NCBI RefSeq assembly: GCF_009709555.1
Contig: NZ_WJBG01000227.1
Coordinates: 1 to 64,000, forward strand
Reading direction: 5' to 3'
Length of the DNA: 64,000 nucleotides
Origin: Streptomyces blattellae
GTDB taxonomy: Bacteria; Actinomycetota; Actinomycetes; Streptomycetales; Streptomycetaceae
Both the position numbers and the translations under genes were made by a program. Position 1 is the first letter of the stretch. Every line of letters starts with the position of its first letter. Below are positions 41,279-49,237 of this stretch, piece after piece. A model generated the notes under the pieces. The model saw only the letters and a program-made list of their open reading frames with translations. It did not search any database and was not told where the DNA came from.

Positions 41279-41833
41279 ATGACTGAGCGATCCATCGACA
41301 CGGGGCGATCCATCGGTACGGGGCGATCCATCAGCCGGCGCGGCGCGCTCGGCACCGCAGCGGCCGCGGGACTGGCCGCCTTCTTCCCGGCCGCGAGTCC
41401 CGCCCACGCCGCCGTACCCCTGCGCAGCGGGCTCTACACGATCTCCCGCTTTCAGTGGCAGTTCCTCACCCTCAACGAAGCCGAAGGGGCTGTCGTGCTG
41501 CTGCCGGAGGGCATCGGCGGCGGCCAGGTGTGGGAGGTCCAGGTCCTGGCCAACGGCAACACGACCGTCCGCAACGTCAAAGAAGGCAGCTACCTCGGCT
41601 ATGCGCGCAGCCGGGAGATCCGCAAGCGGGTCATGGGACACGCCGTCCCCGTCGAGTGGTCCCTCGACAAGACCGCGAACGGCCATCACCTCAAGGCCCC
41701 CGGCACCGCGCTCGCCCTGGACGGCAGCCCGCTGCGGATCTACCCGCCGCACATCGACCTCACCGCCCTGCGCCCCGAGGACCCGGCCCAGGTCTGGCAG
41801 TTCCGCGCGACCTCCCTGTCCTCCAGGCCCTGA
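41279..41833 (+). CDS. Secreted beta-trefoil protein resembling I66 (clitocypin-type) inhibitors
   Basis: The 184-residue product begins with three RSI-(D/G)TG repeats (18-nt tandem). A twin-arginine signal SISRRGALGTAAAAGLAAFF follows, with cleavage near AHAAV. The mature ~135 residues read LRSGLYTISRFQWQFLTLNEAEGAVVLLPEG, GQVWEVQVLANGNTTVRNVKEGSYLGYARS and AQVWQFRAT, a beta-trefoil-like pattern of three similar sheets. It resembles fungal clitocypin/macrocypin cysteine-protease inhibitors (peptidase inhibitor I66 family). Inhibitor activity is inferred, and a lectin-like role is possible. Confidence 0.72.
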   Translation: MTERSIDTGRSIGTGRSISRRGALGTAAAAGLAAFFPAASPAHAAVPLRSGLYTISRFQWQFLTLNEAEGAVVLLPEGIGGGQVWEVQVLANGNTTVRNVKEGSYLGYARSREIRKRVMGHAVPVEWSLDKTANGHHLKAPGTALALDGSPLRIYPPHIDLTALRPEDPAQVWQFRATSLSSRP

Positions 41834-41857
41834 GCGGCGGCACTTCCCGCGGAGCGC

Positions 41858-43030
41858 TTACCCGGCCGTCGCCTGCCGTACCGCCCGCACCAGCGCCTGC
41901 GCTCGGGGATCCGCGGTCACGCTCTTGCGGAAACCGTTCGTGACATAGCCGAGGGCGATGCCCGTGCCGGGGTCGGCGAGGCCGAGGGCGCCGCCGCGGC
42001 CCGGGTGGCCGAAGGAGGCGGGGGTGAGCAGCGGGGAGGCGGCGCCCTGCAGCATGTAGCCGAGACCGAAGCGGGTGTGGACGACGAGGGTGCGGTCGGG
42101 GCCCGCGGACCGCTCGCCCCGGGCCAGCTCCACCGTCTCCGGCGTGAACAGCCGTGTCCCGCCGTCCACTTCGCCGATGAGGGACGCGTAGAAACGGGCC
42201 AGGCCGTCGGCGGTGGCGATGCCGTTGGAGGCGGGGAGGACGGCGGCGCGGTAGGCGGGGTCGTTCTCATCGGGCTGCGGGGTGATCGCGGCGAAGGCGC
42301 GGCGGGTGAGGGAGTCCGGGTCGGCGTAGGCGTCCGACACCGCACGCTTCGGCCGGATCCTCAGGCCGCCCGCCCGATCCGGCGTCTCGACGCGGCCCAC
42401 CCGCCCCACGCGCGGTATCTCCCCGTCGGGCAGCCCGATCCACAGGTCCGCCCCGACCGGCCCCGCGATCTCGTCCGCGACCCACTCGCCGATCGACCGC
42501 CCGGTGACCCGCCGGACCAGCTCGCCGGTCAGCCAGCTGTACGTCTGCGCGTGATAGCCGTGGTCCGTCCCCGGCTCCCACACCGGCGCCTGCGCGGCGA
42601 CCGTCTCCGCGCCGAGCACCGGATCGGCGGCCTGCGCCGGCGTCAGCGGCCGGTCCAGCACGGGAACGCCCGCCCGGTGCGCGAGCAGCTGCCACACCAG
42701 CGTCCGCTCCTTGCCCGCCGCCTTGAACTCCGGCCAGTACTCACCCACCGGCGCGTCCAGGTCCAGCTCCCCGCGCTGATGCAGCAGCAGGAGTACGGCG
42801 GCGGCGACGCCCTTGGTCGCCGAGCGCACGATCTGCGCGGTGCCTTGAGTCCAGGGCTCGGTCCCGTCTGTGCCGTCGACGTTCTTGGCGCCGCCCCACA
42901 GGTCGACCACCTTGTGCCCGTCCCGGTAGACGGCGACGGCCGCGCCCCGGTCGCCGAGCATCTCGAAGCCGGCCGCGAACGCGTCCCTGACCGGCTCGAA
43001 GCCCTCGGCCACCGCACCGTGCACGTCCAC
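41858..43030 (-). CDS. Beta-lactamase-related serine hydrolase (EstB type)
   Basis: The 390-residue protein has the class C penicillin-binding fold: VRSATKG with Ser70 and Lys73 (SxxK), QTYSWLTGELVRRVTG with the Tyr (YxS) and the C-terminal motif GHPGRGGALGLADPGTG in place of KTG. The family includes esterases such as EstB and D-aminopeptidases. No signal peptide is seen, so it is likely cytosolic and not a resistance enzyme. It is convergent with the beta-trefoil gene. Confidence 0.9.
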   Translation of the reverse strand: MDVHGAVAEGFEPVRDAFAAGFEMLGDRGAAVAVYRDGHKVVDLWGGAKNVDGTDGTEPWTQGTAQIVRSATKGVAAAVLLLLHQRGELDLDAPVGEYWPEFKAAGKERTLVWQLLAHRAGVPVLDRPLTPAQAADPVLGAETVAAQAPVWEPGTDHGYHAQTYSWLTGELVRRVTGRSIGEWVADEIAGPVGADLWIGLPDGEIPRVGRVGRVETPDRAGGLRIRPKRAVSDAYADPDSLTRRAFAAITPQPDENDPAYRAAVLPASNGIATADGLARFYASLIGEVDGGTRLFTPETVELARGERSAGPDRTLVVHTRFGLGYMLQGAASPLLTPASFGHPGRGGALGLADPGTGIALGYVTNGFRKSVTADPRAQALVRAVRQATAG

Positions 43031-43117
43031 GCCCGTACTTCCCTCCGGATCGCCTGCGACAGTGGGTGCAACACCCGCCGGAAGCCTGCGATTCCTTCGT
43101 CGCCTCAGCCCAGGAGG

Positions 43118-43588
43118 TCAGCCCAGGAGGATCGCTACGTCGATGTTGTCGCGGGTCGCGTTGGAGTACGGGCACACCTCGTGGGCCGCGTCCACCAGCT
43201 TCGCAGCGATGTCCGCGTCGAGCACCGGGAGCGAGACGCTGAGGGCGACCGCGAGGCCGTAGCCGCGCTGCCGGTTGGGGCCGAGACCGACCTTCGCGGC
43301 GACCGTCGAGCCGCGCAGGTCGTAGCCCTCGCGGCGGCCGACCAGGACCAGCGCGTTGTGGAAACAGGAGCTATAGCCGGCCGCGAACAGCTGCTCCGGG
43401 TTGGTGCCGTTGCCGTCGCCGCCCAGTTCGGGCGGCATCGCGACCTTCAGCTCGATCTGACCGTCCTGGCTGGTGACATAGCCGTCCCGGCCGCCGTGGG
43501 CGGTGGCCTCGGCGACATAGACGATCTTCGTCGGACGGCTGTCGATACGGCTGTCGGGACGGGTGTCGGCATCGGTGCCGTCGATCAT
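43118..43588 (-). CDS. ohr: Organic hydroperoxide resistance protein Ohr
   Basis: From ATG 43588 (GGGAGG site seven bases upstream) the 156-residue protein shows the OsmC/Ohr fold with NPEQLFAAGYSSCFHNALVLVGRREG (peroxidatic Cys) and AAHEVCPYSNATRDNIDVAI (resolving Cys). It reduces organic hydroperoxides with a lipoylated or thiol partner. Upstream in the same direction lies the MarR/OhrR-type gene, the classical arrangement of the ohrR-ohr pair, so induction by peroxides is expected. Confidence 0.94.
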   Translation of the reverse strand: MIDGTDADTRPDSRIDSRPTKIVYVAEATAHGGRDGYVTSQDGQIELKVAMPPELGGDGNGTNPEQLFAAGYSSCFHNALVLVGRREGYDLRGSTVAAKVGLGPNRQRGYGLAVALSVSLPVLDADIAAKLVDAAHEVCPYSNATRDNIDVAILLG

Positions 43589-43679
43589 GGCGGGACCTCC
43601 CAAGTGCATCGCGCACAAGGTACTCGCCAGTAACGGCGGGTGCGGTCAGGAGGGGGAGGAAACCCGCGGTTACCGAAGC

Positions 43680-44141
43680 TCAGCGGGAGCGCTCGGCCGC
43701 GGCCCGCGCCCGTTGCGCGAGCTGCCACAACTCCCCGCGGAGCCGGGTGACCTCCGCGCCGCCGAGCTGGGTGGCCGTGAGAAGCGCGCCGGGTATGCAC
43801 ACCGCGCGTTCCCTGAGTTCCGCTCCGCGCTCCGTGCACGCGACGACCACCGAGCGCTCGTCGCGTGCCGCGCGCTCCCGGCGCACCACCCCCGCGCTCT
43901 CCAGCCGCTTGAGCAACGGGGACACCGTGCCGTAGTCGAGCCGCAGCGCCGCCGCCAGCTCCTTCACCGTGGTCTCGCCGCGCTCCCACAGCACCAGCAG
44001 CACCAGGTACTGCGGGTAGGTGAGCCCCAGTTCGTCGAGGAGCGGACGGTACATGGCCGTCACCGCGTGCTGGGCGGCGTACAGCGCGAAGCACAGCTGC
44101 TCGTCCAGCAGCAGCGATCCGGCGTCCTCTTGGTTCGTCAC
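43680..44141 (-). CDS. ohrR: MarR family regulator, OhrR type
   Basis: The 153-residue protein has Cys17 in LLDEQLCFALYAAQHAVTAMYRPLLDELGLTYPQYLVLLVLWE, the sole N-terminal Cys used by OhrR to sense hydroperoxides. A winged helix follows (TTVKELAAALRLDYGTVSPLLKRLESAGVVRRERAARDERSVVVACT). Adjacent to ohr, it most likely represses it and itself. The Tyr residues that hydrogen bond the sensing Cys are also present. Confidence 0.92.
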   Translation of the reverse strand: MTNQEDAGSLLLDEQLCFALYAAQHAVTAMYRPLLDELGLTYPQYLVLLVLWERGETTVKELAAALRLDYGTVSPLLKRLESAGVVRRERAARDERSVVVACTERGAELRERAVCIPGALLTATQLGGAEVTRLRGELWQLAQRARAAAERSR

Positions 44142-44187
44142 GCGCCCATTGTTCCGGACGACCGCGGACGGCCGTCACGGAAACGCG

Positions 44188-44955
44188 TTACGGCCCTACC
44201 GGCGCCGTGGCCACCGACCGCGGGTCGAAGCCGAACGGCAGCTCCAGGCGGTGCGCCCGCATCAGCTCCTCGTCGGCGAGCAGCTCGCCCGTCCTGCCGT
44301 CCGCCGCGATCACGCCCTCACTCAGGATCAGCGAACGGGGGCACAGCTCCAGGGCGTACGGCAGGTCGTGCGTGACCATGAGCACGGTCACGTCCAACGA
44401 GCGCAGGATGTCCGCCAGTTCGCGGCGGGAGGCGGGGTCGAGATTGGAGGAGGGCTCGTCGAGGACGAGGATCTCCGGCTCCATCGCGAGCACGGTCGCG
44501 ACGGCGACCCGGCGACGCTGGCCGAAGGAGAGGTGGTGCGGCGGGCGTTCCCTGAACTCCGCCATGCCGACCAGCTCCAGCGCGTGGTCGACGCGCGCCT
44601 CCAGCTCGGCCCCCTTCAGCCCGGCCGCCGCGGGCCCGAACGCCACGTCCTCCCGCACGGTCGGCATGAAGAGCTGGTCGTCCGGATCCTGGAAGACGAT
44701 GCCGACCCGGCGCCGGATCTCGGCCATGTGCTGCTTGCCGACGGGCAGTCCGGCGACGTGCACGCTGCCGGTTCCGCCGGTCAGGATGCCGTTGAGGTGC
44801 AGGACGAGCGTCGTCTTGCCGGCGCCGTTCGGCCCCAGCAGCGCGACCCGCTCGCCGCGCGCGATGGAGAAGTCCACGCCGAACAGGGCCTGATGGCCGT
44901 CGGGGTAGGCGAAGGCGAGGCCCGAGACATCGAGAGAAGCGGTCACAGCGTCCAT
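44188..44955 (-). CDS. Energy-coupling factor ABC ATPase (NikO/CbiO)
   Basis: From ATG 44955 the 255-residue ATPase has Walker A LLGPNGAGKTTLV, the Q-loop VGIVFQDPDDQLF, the signature LSFGQRRRVAVATVLAMEP, Walker B LVLDEPSSNLD and the switch His in THDLPYAL. It powers a CbiMNQO/NikMNQO-type metal uptake system. Its start overlaps the end of the cbiQ-type gene by 13 bp. The gene order M-N(fused)-Q-O, all on the minus strand behind a Nur-box-like site, supports nickel import. Confidence 0.93.
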   Translation of the reverse strand: MDAVTASLDVSGLAFAYPDGHQALFGVDFSIARGERVALLGPNGAGKTTLVLHLNGILTGGTGSVHVAGLPVGKQHMAEIRRRVGIVFQDPDDQLFMPTVREDVAFGPAAAGLKGAELEARVDHALELVGMAEFRERPPHHLSFGQRRRVAVATVLAMEPEILVLDEPSSNLDPASRRELADILRSLDVTVLMVTHDLPYALELCPRSLILSEGVIAADGRTGELLADEELMRAHRLELPFGFDPRSVATAPVGP

Positions 44956-45704
44956 CCCAACAGGCATACGACAAGGGCGGTGAGGGGCAGAGCGAGAGCG
45001 TACGACCACTGCGTCCGGTCCGCGGTCACCTCGTCGATCACCGGCATCGAACCGGCGTACCCGCGGCTCACCATGGCCAGATGCACCCGCTCGCCGCGTT
45101 CGTAGGAGCGGATGAACAGCGCGCCCGCGGACTTCGCGAGCACGCCCCAGTGCCTGACCCCGCGCGCCTCGAAGCCCCGCGACTCCCGGGCGATCCGCAT
45201 CCGCCGCATCTCGTCCGCGATGACATCGCCGTACCGGATCATGAAGGACGCGATCTGCACCAGCAGCGGCGGCAGCTTCAGCCGCTGCAGCCCCAGCAGC
45301 AGTTCGCGCAGCTCGGTGGTGGAGGCGAGCAGTACGGAGGCGGCGACGCCCAGGGTCCCCTTGGCGAGCACGTTCCACGCGCCCCACAGCCCGCTGACGC
45401 TCAGCGAGAGCCCCAGCACCTCGACCCGCTCGCCCTCCGCCACGAACGGCAACAGCACCGCGAACGCGACGAACGGCACCTCGATCAGCAGCCGCTTCAG
45501 CAGAAACCCGGCGGGCACGCGCGCGATGTACGCGACCGTCGCGAGCAGCACGGCGTACAGCCCGAACGCCCACATCGCCTCCCGCGGCGTCGACACGACG
45601 ACGACCACGAAGGCGAACACCGCCGCGAGCTTGGTGTGCGGCGGCAGGGCGTGCACGGGCGAGTGCCCGTGCCGGTAGAGCCGGTGTGCGTGTCCCGCCC
45701 CCAT
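44943..45704 (-). CDS. Energy-coupling factor transmembrane protein (NikQ/CbiQ)
   Basis: The 253-residue protein has the CbiQ family pattern. HSPVHALPPHTKLAAVFAFVVVVVSTP is at the N-terminus, followed by multiple membrane helices. The coupling motif is YGDVIADEMRRMRIARESRGFEARG, containing the Ala-Arg-Gly repeat (ARESRGF, EARG) that contacts the ATPase. It couples the ATPase to the substrate-binding M/N subunit. It overlaps the downstream ATPase gene and sits one base past the MN gene. Confidence 0.93.
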   Translation of the reverse strand: MGAGHAHRLYRHGHSPVHALPPHTKLAAVFAFVVVVVSTPREAMWAFGLYAVLLATVAYIARVPAGFLLKRLLIEVPFVAFAVLLPFVAEGERVEVLGLSLSVSGLWGAWNVLAKGTLGVAASVLLASTTELRELLLGLQRLKLPPLLVQIASFMIRYGDVIADEMRRMRIARESRGFEARGVRHWGVLAKSAGALFIRSYERGERVHLAMVSRGYAGSMPVIDEVTADRTQWSYALALPLTALVVCLLGWTL

Positions 45705-45705
45705 G

Positions 45706-46764
45706 TCAGACGCTCGTGCCGACGCTCGTACTGACAGGAGAGGCGGCGTCGCTCGTACGACGCCGGCGCACCGCCCAGAAGACGCCGGTACCGGCGACCA
45801 CGGTCACGCCCACCCCGATCACGCCCGCCAGCCCCCCGGACAGGCGGGCGTTGTCGATGTTCTCGATGCCGTAGTCGGCGAGCGGCGAGTCGGCGGCGGC
45901 GTGCTCCTCGGTCTTCTGGTCGATGCCCTTGTCGGCGGCGACCTTCTCCAGGCCGTCCGGGTCGGCGGACGCGTAGAAGCTGACGAACCCGGCCAGCACC
46001 AGGGAGGTGACCAGACCGCCGATCCACACCTTGCGGTGGGAGGTGCGCGCGGCCACGGCGACCTCGGGCGCGGGCGCGTCGACGAGCTCGCCGTTCACCC
46101 GCAGCTTCAGGCGCTGGCGCAGGTCGCGCGCGCCGTAGACGAGATCCGGGCGTACGGCGATGACGGCGCCGACCGTCAGCGCGGTGATCGCGGCCTCGCC
46201 GATGCCGATCAGGATGTGCACGCCGACCATGGCGGTGGCGACCTTGCCGATGGAGACGTCGGTGGTGCCGCCGATCCAGTACAGGAGCGTGAAGGCGAGC
46301 GCCGAGGCCGGCACCGAGACGAGGGCGGCGACGAAGGAGGCGGCGGTCACGGTGCGGCGGGTGCGCGGCAGGAGCTTGACCAGGGCGCGGAAGACGCCGT
46401 ACGCGACGACCGTCGTGACGATCGCCATGTCCGTGATGTTCACGCCGAGCGCGGTCAGGCCGCCGTCGGCGAAGAGGATGCCCTGCATGAGCAGGACGAC
46501 GGAGACGCACAGGACGCCGGTACAGGGGCCGACGAGGATCGCGGCGAGCGCGCCGCCGAGGAGATGGCCGCTGGTCCCCGCCGCGACGGGGAAGTTCAGC
46601 ATCTGTACGGCGAAGATGAACGCGGCCACCAGGCCGGCCAGCGGCGCGGTGCGCTCGTCGAGCTCCCGGCGCGCGCCGCGCAGGGACACGGCGACCGCCG
46701 CCGCGGCGACGGCTCCGGTCACCGCGGAGGTGGGGGCGTCTATGAATCCGTCAGGTACATGCAC
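45706..46764 (-). CDS. Fused metal-binding S component NikMN/CbiMN
   Basis: From GTG 46764 the 352-residue protein starts MHVPDGFIDAPTSAVTGAVAAAAVAVSLRG. The second-residue His in MHxPDGF is the metal ligand of CbiM/NikM. Seven helices follow. The C-terminal ~110 residues form the N module: two membrane segments (VWIGGLVTSLVLAGFVSFYASADPDGLEKVAAD and AGVIGVGVTVVAGTGVFWAV) around the PDGLE motif and a loop. M and N are fused in one chain. CbiMN and NikMN cannot be separated by sequence alone. The upstream Nur-box-like site and absence of a B12 riboswitch favour nickel. Confidence 0.9.
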   Translation of the reverse strand: MHVPDGFIDAPTSAVTGAVAAAAVAVSLRGARRELDERTAPLAGLVAAFIFAVQMLNFPVAAGTSGHLLGGALAAILVGPCTGVLCVSVVLLMQGILFADGGLTALGVNITDMAIVTTVVAYGVFRALVKLLPRTRRTVTAASFVAALVSVPASALAFTLLYWIGGTTDVSIGKVATAMVGVHILIGIGEAAITALTVGAVIAVRPDLVYGARDLRQRLKLRVNGELVDAPAPEVAVAARTSHRKVWIGGLVTSLVLAGFVSFYASADPDGLEKVAADKGIDQKTEEHAAADSPLADYGIENIDNARLSGGLAGVIGVGVTVVAGTGVFWAVRRRRTSDAASPVSTSVGTSV

Positions 46765-46784
46765 CGTTCGATGATAGTGGCTTG

Positions 46785-46801
46785 TTGCGAATACCTTGCA
46801 A
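46785..46801 (-). promoter_or_regulatory. Nur-box-like nickel regulator site
   Basis: The plus strand reads TTGCGA-ATACC-TTGCAA. The Streptomyces Nur box is described as TTGCAA-N5-TTGCAA, so 11 of 12 positions match with the right spacing. It lies 20 bp upstream of the NikMN start codon, where repressor binding would block transcription or initiation. Confidence 0.75.
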
Positions 46802-46941
46802 GAGCGAGTGGCTCGTACATCCGTACATCCGCTACGTGAGATGTACGGGGCCGGAGGGCGTAATCCGCAGAATATGGGACATTGGAGGGGAAGCGGATGC
46901 GCGATTTCCGCATAGGTTACGCAGCGTGAGAGGGCCGTCCG

Positions 46942-47289
46942 ATGTCTGCAGTCGAACAGTACGCACGAGCCCATATCGTCACGGACGCGCCCATCGAGGA
47001 CAGCGACACGATTCCGGTGGTCCTGCGCTACGACCCCGAGGCCGACCCGCGTTCGGTACGGGTCGGCCTGCCGGGCAGCTCGCACGAGTGGACGTTCTCC
47101 CGGGCCCTGCTGGAGCAGGGGCTGCGGGCGCCGGCCGGTACGGGGGACGTACGGGTGTGGCCGTGCGGGCGGGTGCAGGCCGTGGTCGAGTTCCACTCGG
47201 CGAAGGGCGTTTCGGTGGTGCAGTTCGAGACGAAGGCGTTGATGCGGTTCCTGCGGCGGACGTATTTGGCGACGCCGGTGGCGCGGTAG
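46942..47289 (+). CDS. ssgE: SsgA-like sporulation/cell-division regulator (SALP)
   Basis: The 115-residue protein has the SALP pattern: IPVVLRYDPEADPRSVRVGLPGSSHEWTFSRALLEQGLRAPAGTGDVRVWPCGRVQAVVEFHSAKG and VVQFETKALMRFLRRT. SALPs are actinobacterial proteins that guide septum formation, germination and spore separation. It is shorter than SsgA/SsgB. Its position between the metal transporter and tandem PBPs corresponds, from memory, to ssgE in S. coelicolor, which influences spore dissociation. The symbol is therefore tentative; the family assignment is firm. Confidence 0.82.
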   Translation: MSAVEQYARAHIVTDAPIEDSDTIPVVLRYDPEADPRSVRVGLPGSSHEWTFSRALLEQGLRAPAGTGDVRVWPCGRVQAVVEFHSAKGVSVVQFETKALMRFLRRTYLATPVAR

Positions 47290-47350
47290 GCGCTGCCGGT
47301 TGCGCGCGGGGAGGTGCCGCGGTAGGCCGTTGTGCGTCTGCGGGCTCGTT

Positions 47351-47454
47351 GTGGCTGGTCGCTCCCCCAAGTTCTCGGCTTCGCTCGAACCCGGGGGGAC
47401 CCCCATCGCGGCGGAGCCGCATATTGATACAGCCCCGCGCCCCTTATGGGGCGC
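47351..47454 (+). repeat. Composite intergenic repeat, copy B (with inserted module and hairpin)
   Basis: Starts GTGGCTGGTCGC, then an inserted module CCCCCAAGTTCTCGG...GAACCCGGGGGGA found in many streptomycete intergenic gaps (family knowledge). It continues GCGGAGCCGCATATTGATACAG and ends with the hairpin GCGCCCC-TTAT-GGGGCGC (47437-47454), which overlaps the stop of the PBP gene. Confidence 0.8.
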
Positions 47455-49126
47455 CCAGCTTCAGCAGGTCCGCCACGATCGGGCCCGCCGTTTCGCCGCC
47501 GTGGCCGCCTGCCTGGACCACGCCCGCGCCCGCGAGGTCGTCGCGGTAGGCGGTGAACCAGCCGTTGGGCTTCTGCTGGCCGTCGACCTCGGCGGAGCCG
47601 GTCTTCGCGCCGACGTCGCCGGTGACGCCGGACATCGCCTCCGCCGCCGTGCCGTAGGCGGCCGTGTACGACATGAGTTCGCGCAGCTGGGACACCGTGG
47701 CGGCGGACATGGTGCGGGAGGCGGTGGCGAGCGTGCGGTTGTCGACGTCCGGGGAGACCAGGTACGGCTGGCGGAAGACGCCCGTCTGGATCGTCGCCGA
47801 GACGGAGGCCATGTTCAGCGGGTTCATGCGGACGCCGCCCTGACCGATCAGCGAGGCCGCCATCTGGGCGTCCGACTGGACCGGCACGGAGCCGTCCATG
47901 GAGGGGACGCCGATCGCCCAGTTGTCCATGGACAGGCCGAAGACCTCCTGCGCCTGCCGGGTCAGGTCGTCGTCCGCCAGCTCCGGGGCCTGGCTGATGA
48001 AGGCCGTGTTGCAGGAGCGGGCGAAGCTCGTCTTGAAGGTGCCGCCCTTGATCTGGAACTTGTCGTCGTTCTGGAACTTCCAGCCGCCGTACGTGAAGTA
48101 CTTCGGGCACGGATGCGCCTCGTCCGCCGACGCGAGCCCCTTCTCGATCAGCAGCGACGAGGTGATGACCTTCATCGTGGAGCCGGGCGCGAGGGAGCCC
48201 TGGAAGGCCGTGTTGAAGCCGTGCGAGGCGTTGGCGGCGGCGAGGATCTCGCCGGTCGACGGGCGCAGCAGGACGACCGACGAGTTCGCCTTCTTGGCCA
48301 CCTCCGCCTCGGCGGCGGCCTGGAGTTCCGGGTCCAGCGTCGTCTCGACCGTGCCCGGGGTGCCCTCGCTGAGTTCGAGGACCGTCTCGTCGGAGAGGTC
48401 CTTGGCCTTGGACGCCTTGCCGCGGATCACCCGCAGCTCGATGCCCGCCTTGCCGCCCGCGATCTTGCCGTACTTCTCACGCAACCCGTCCAGCGTCGTG
48501 CCCAGCGACGGGTACTCGGCGGTCGTGATCTCCCCGCCGTCCCGGTCCAGGGCCTTGACCGGCGGGGTGCCGGACTCGCCGGTGACCAGGGTGTCGCCGT
48601 CCGCGAGATCCGGGTGGACGACGGCGGAGTGCCAGTCGACGTAGGGCTTGCCGTCCTCGGCGTCCCGGACGACGGTGAGCGAACTGCCGTACGTCAGCGG
48701 CTTGCTGGTGCCCTTGTACGACACCGTCCCCTTCACGGTGAAGGGCACCTTGTCGCCGGTGCGGGCGCCCGCGGTGAGGGTGACGTCCTCGATGTGGGCG
48801 TCCTTGGTGTAGCCGGTGAGCAGGGCGGTGGCCGCCGTGGAGTCGTTCGTGGCGGCCGCCGCCGTGGTCACCTTGCCCTGCTGCCAGGCCGTGAGGAAGG
48901 TACGGGCCGCCGTGGTGACCTCGGTCGCCGACAGCGGGCCGGTCTTGACGGCCTTCTCGTCGGCGCTCGCCGCCGTCGGGGTCGTACGGTCGTCGGCCGC
49001 GGCCCCGCCGCCGTACAGCGCGTAGACGCCCACTCCGGCGCCGGCCACGACCAGCGCGATCGTCCCGCCGATGACGGCGGGTTTCTTCGTGCTCCGTCGC
49101 TCGGCGACGCGCCTTCTCGTTCCCAC
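47444..49126 (-). CDS. Penicillin-binding protein 1 of a tandem pair (MecA_N/NTF2 + transpeptidase)
   Basis: The 560-residue protein has a signal-anchor (VIGGTIALVVAGAGVGVYALY) and an NTF2-like MecA_N domain (TFLTAWQQGKVTTAAAAT...). A linker and a transpeptidase domain follow, with Ser316 in PGSTMK, SCN in FARSCNTAF and Lys508 in AKTGSAE. It crosslinks peptidoglycan. It resembles the sporulation/wall class B PBPs of streptomycetes. It is a close paralogue of the gene upstream at 49238, sharing the same domain order and most motifs. Confidence 0.93.
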   Translation of the reverse strand: MGTRRRVAERRSTKKPAVIGGTIALVVAGAGVGVYALYGGGAAADDRTTPTAASADEKAVKTGPLSATEVTTAARTFLTAWQQGKVTTAAAATNDSTAATALLTGYTKDAHIEDVTLTAGARTGDKVPFTVKGTVSYKGTSKPLTYGSSLTVVRDAEDGKPYVDWHSAVVHPDLADGDTLVTGESGTPPVKALDRDGGEITTAEYPSLGTTLDGLREKYGKIAGGKAGIELRVIRGKASKAKDLSDETVLELSEGTPGTVETTLDPELQAAAEAEVAKKANSSVVLLRPSTGEILAAANASHGFNTAFQGSLAPGSTMKVITSSLLIEKGLASADEAHPCPKYFTYGGWKFQNDDKFQIKGGTFKTSFARSCNTAFISQAPELADDDLTRQAQEVFGLSMDNWAIGVPSMDGSVPVQSDAQMAASLIGQGGVRMNPLNMASVSATIQTGVFRQPYLVSPDVDNRTLATASRTMSAATVSQLRELMSYTAAYGTAAEAMSGVTGDVGAKTGSAEVDGQQKPNGWFTAYRDDLAGAGVVQAGGHGGETAGPIVADLLKLGAP

Positions 49127-49237
49127 AGCTTCCGAATCCTCCGCGAGTCCCCAGGGTCCCCGTTGCCCTCGTGCACCTCATCAACGACGGCAACCACCCT
49201 AGAGTCCCGTCCTGTGGGGGTGAGTTCCTCCGCCCGT

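Noticed and set aside
46765..46941. Cobalamin riboswitch before the NikMN/CbiMN gene
   Set aside because: No B12-box sequence is visible, and the gap is short and holds a Nur-box-like site instead.
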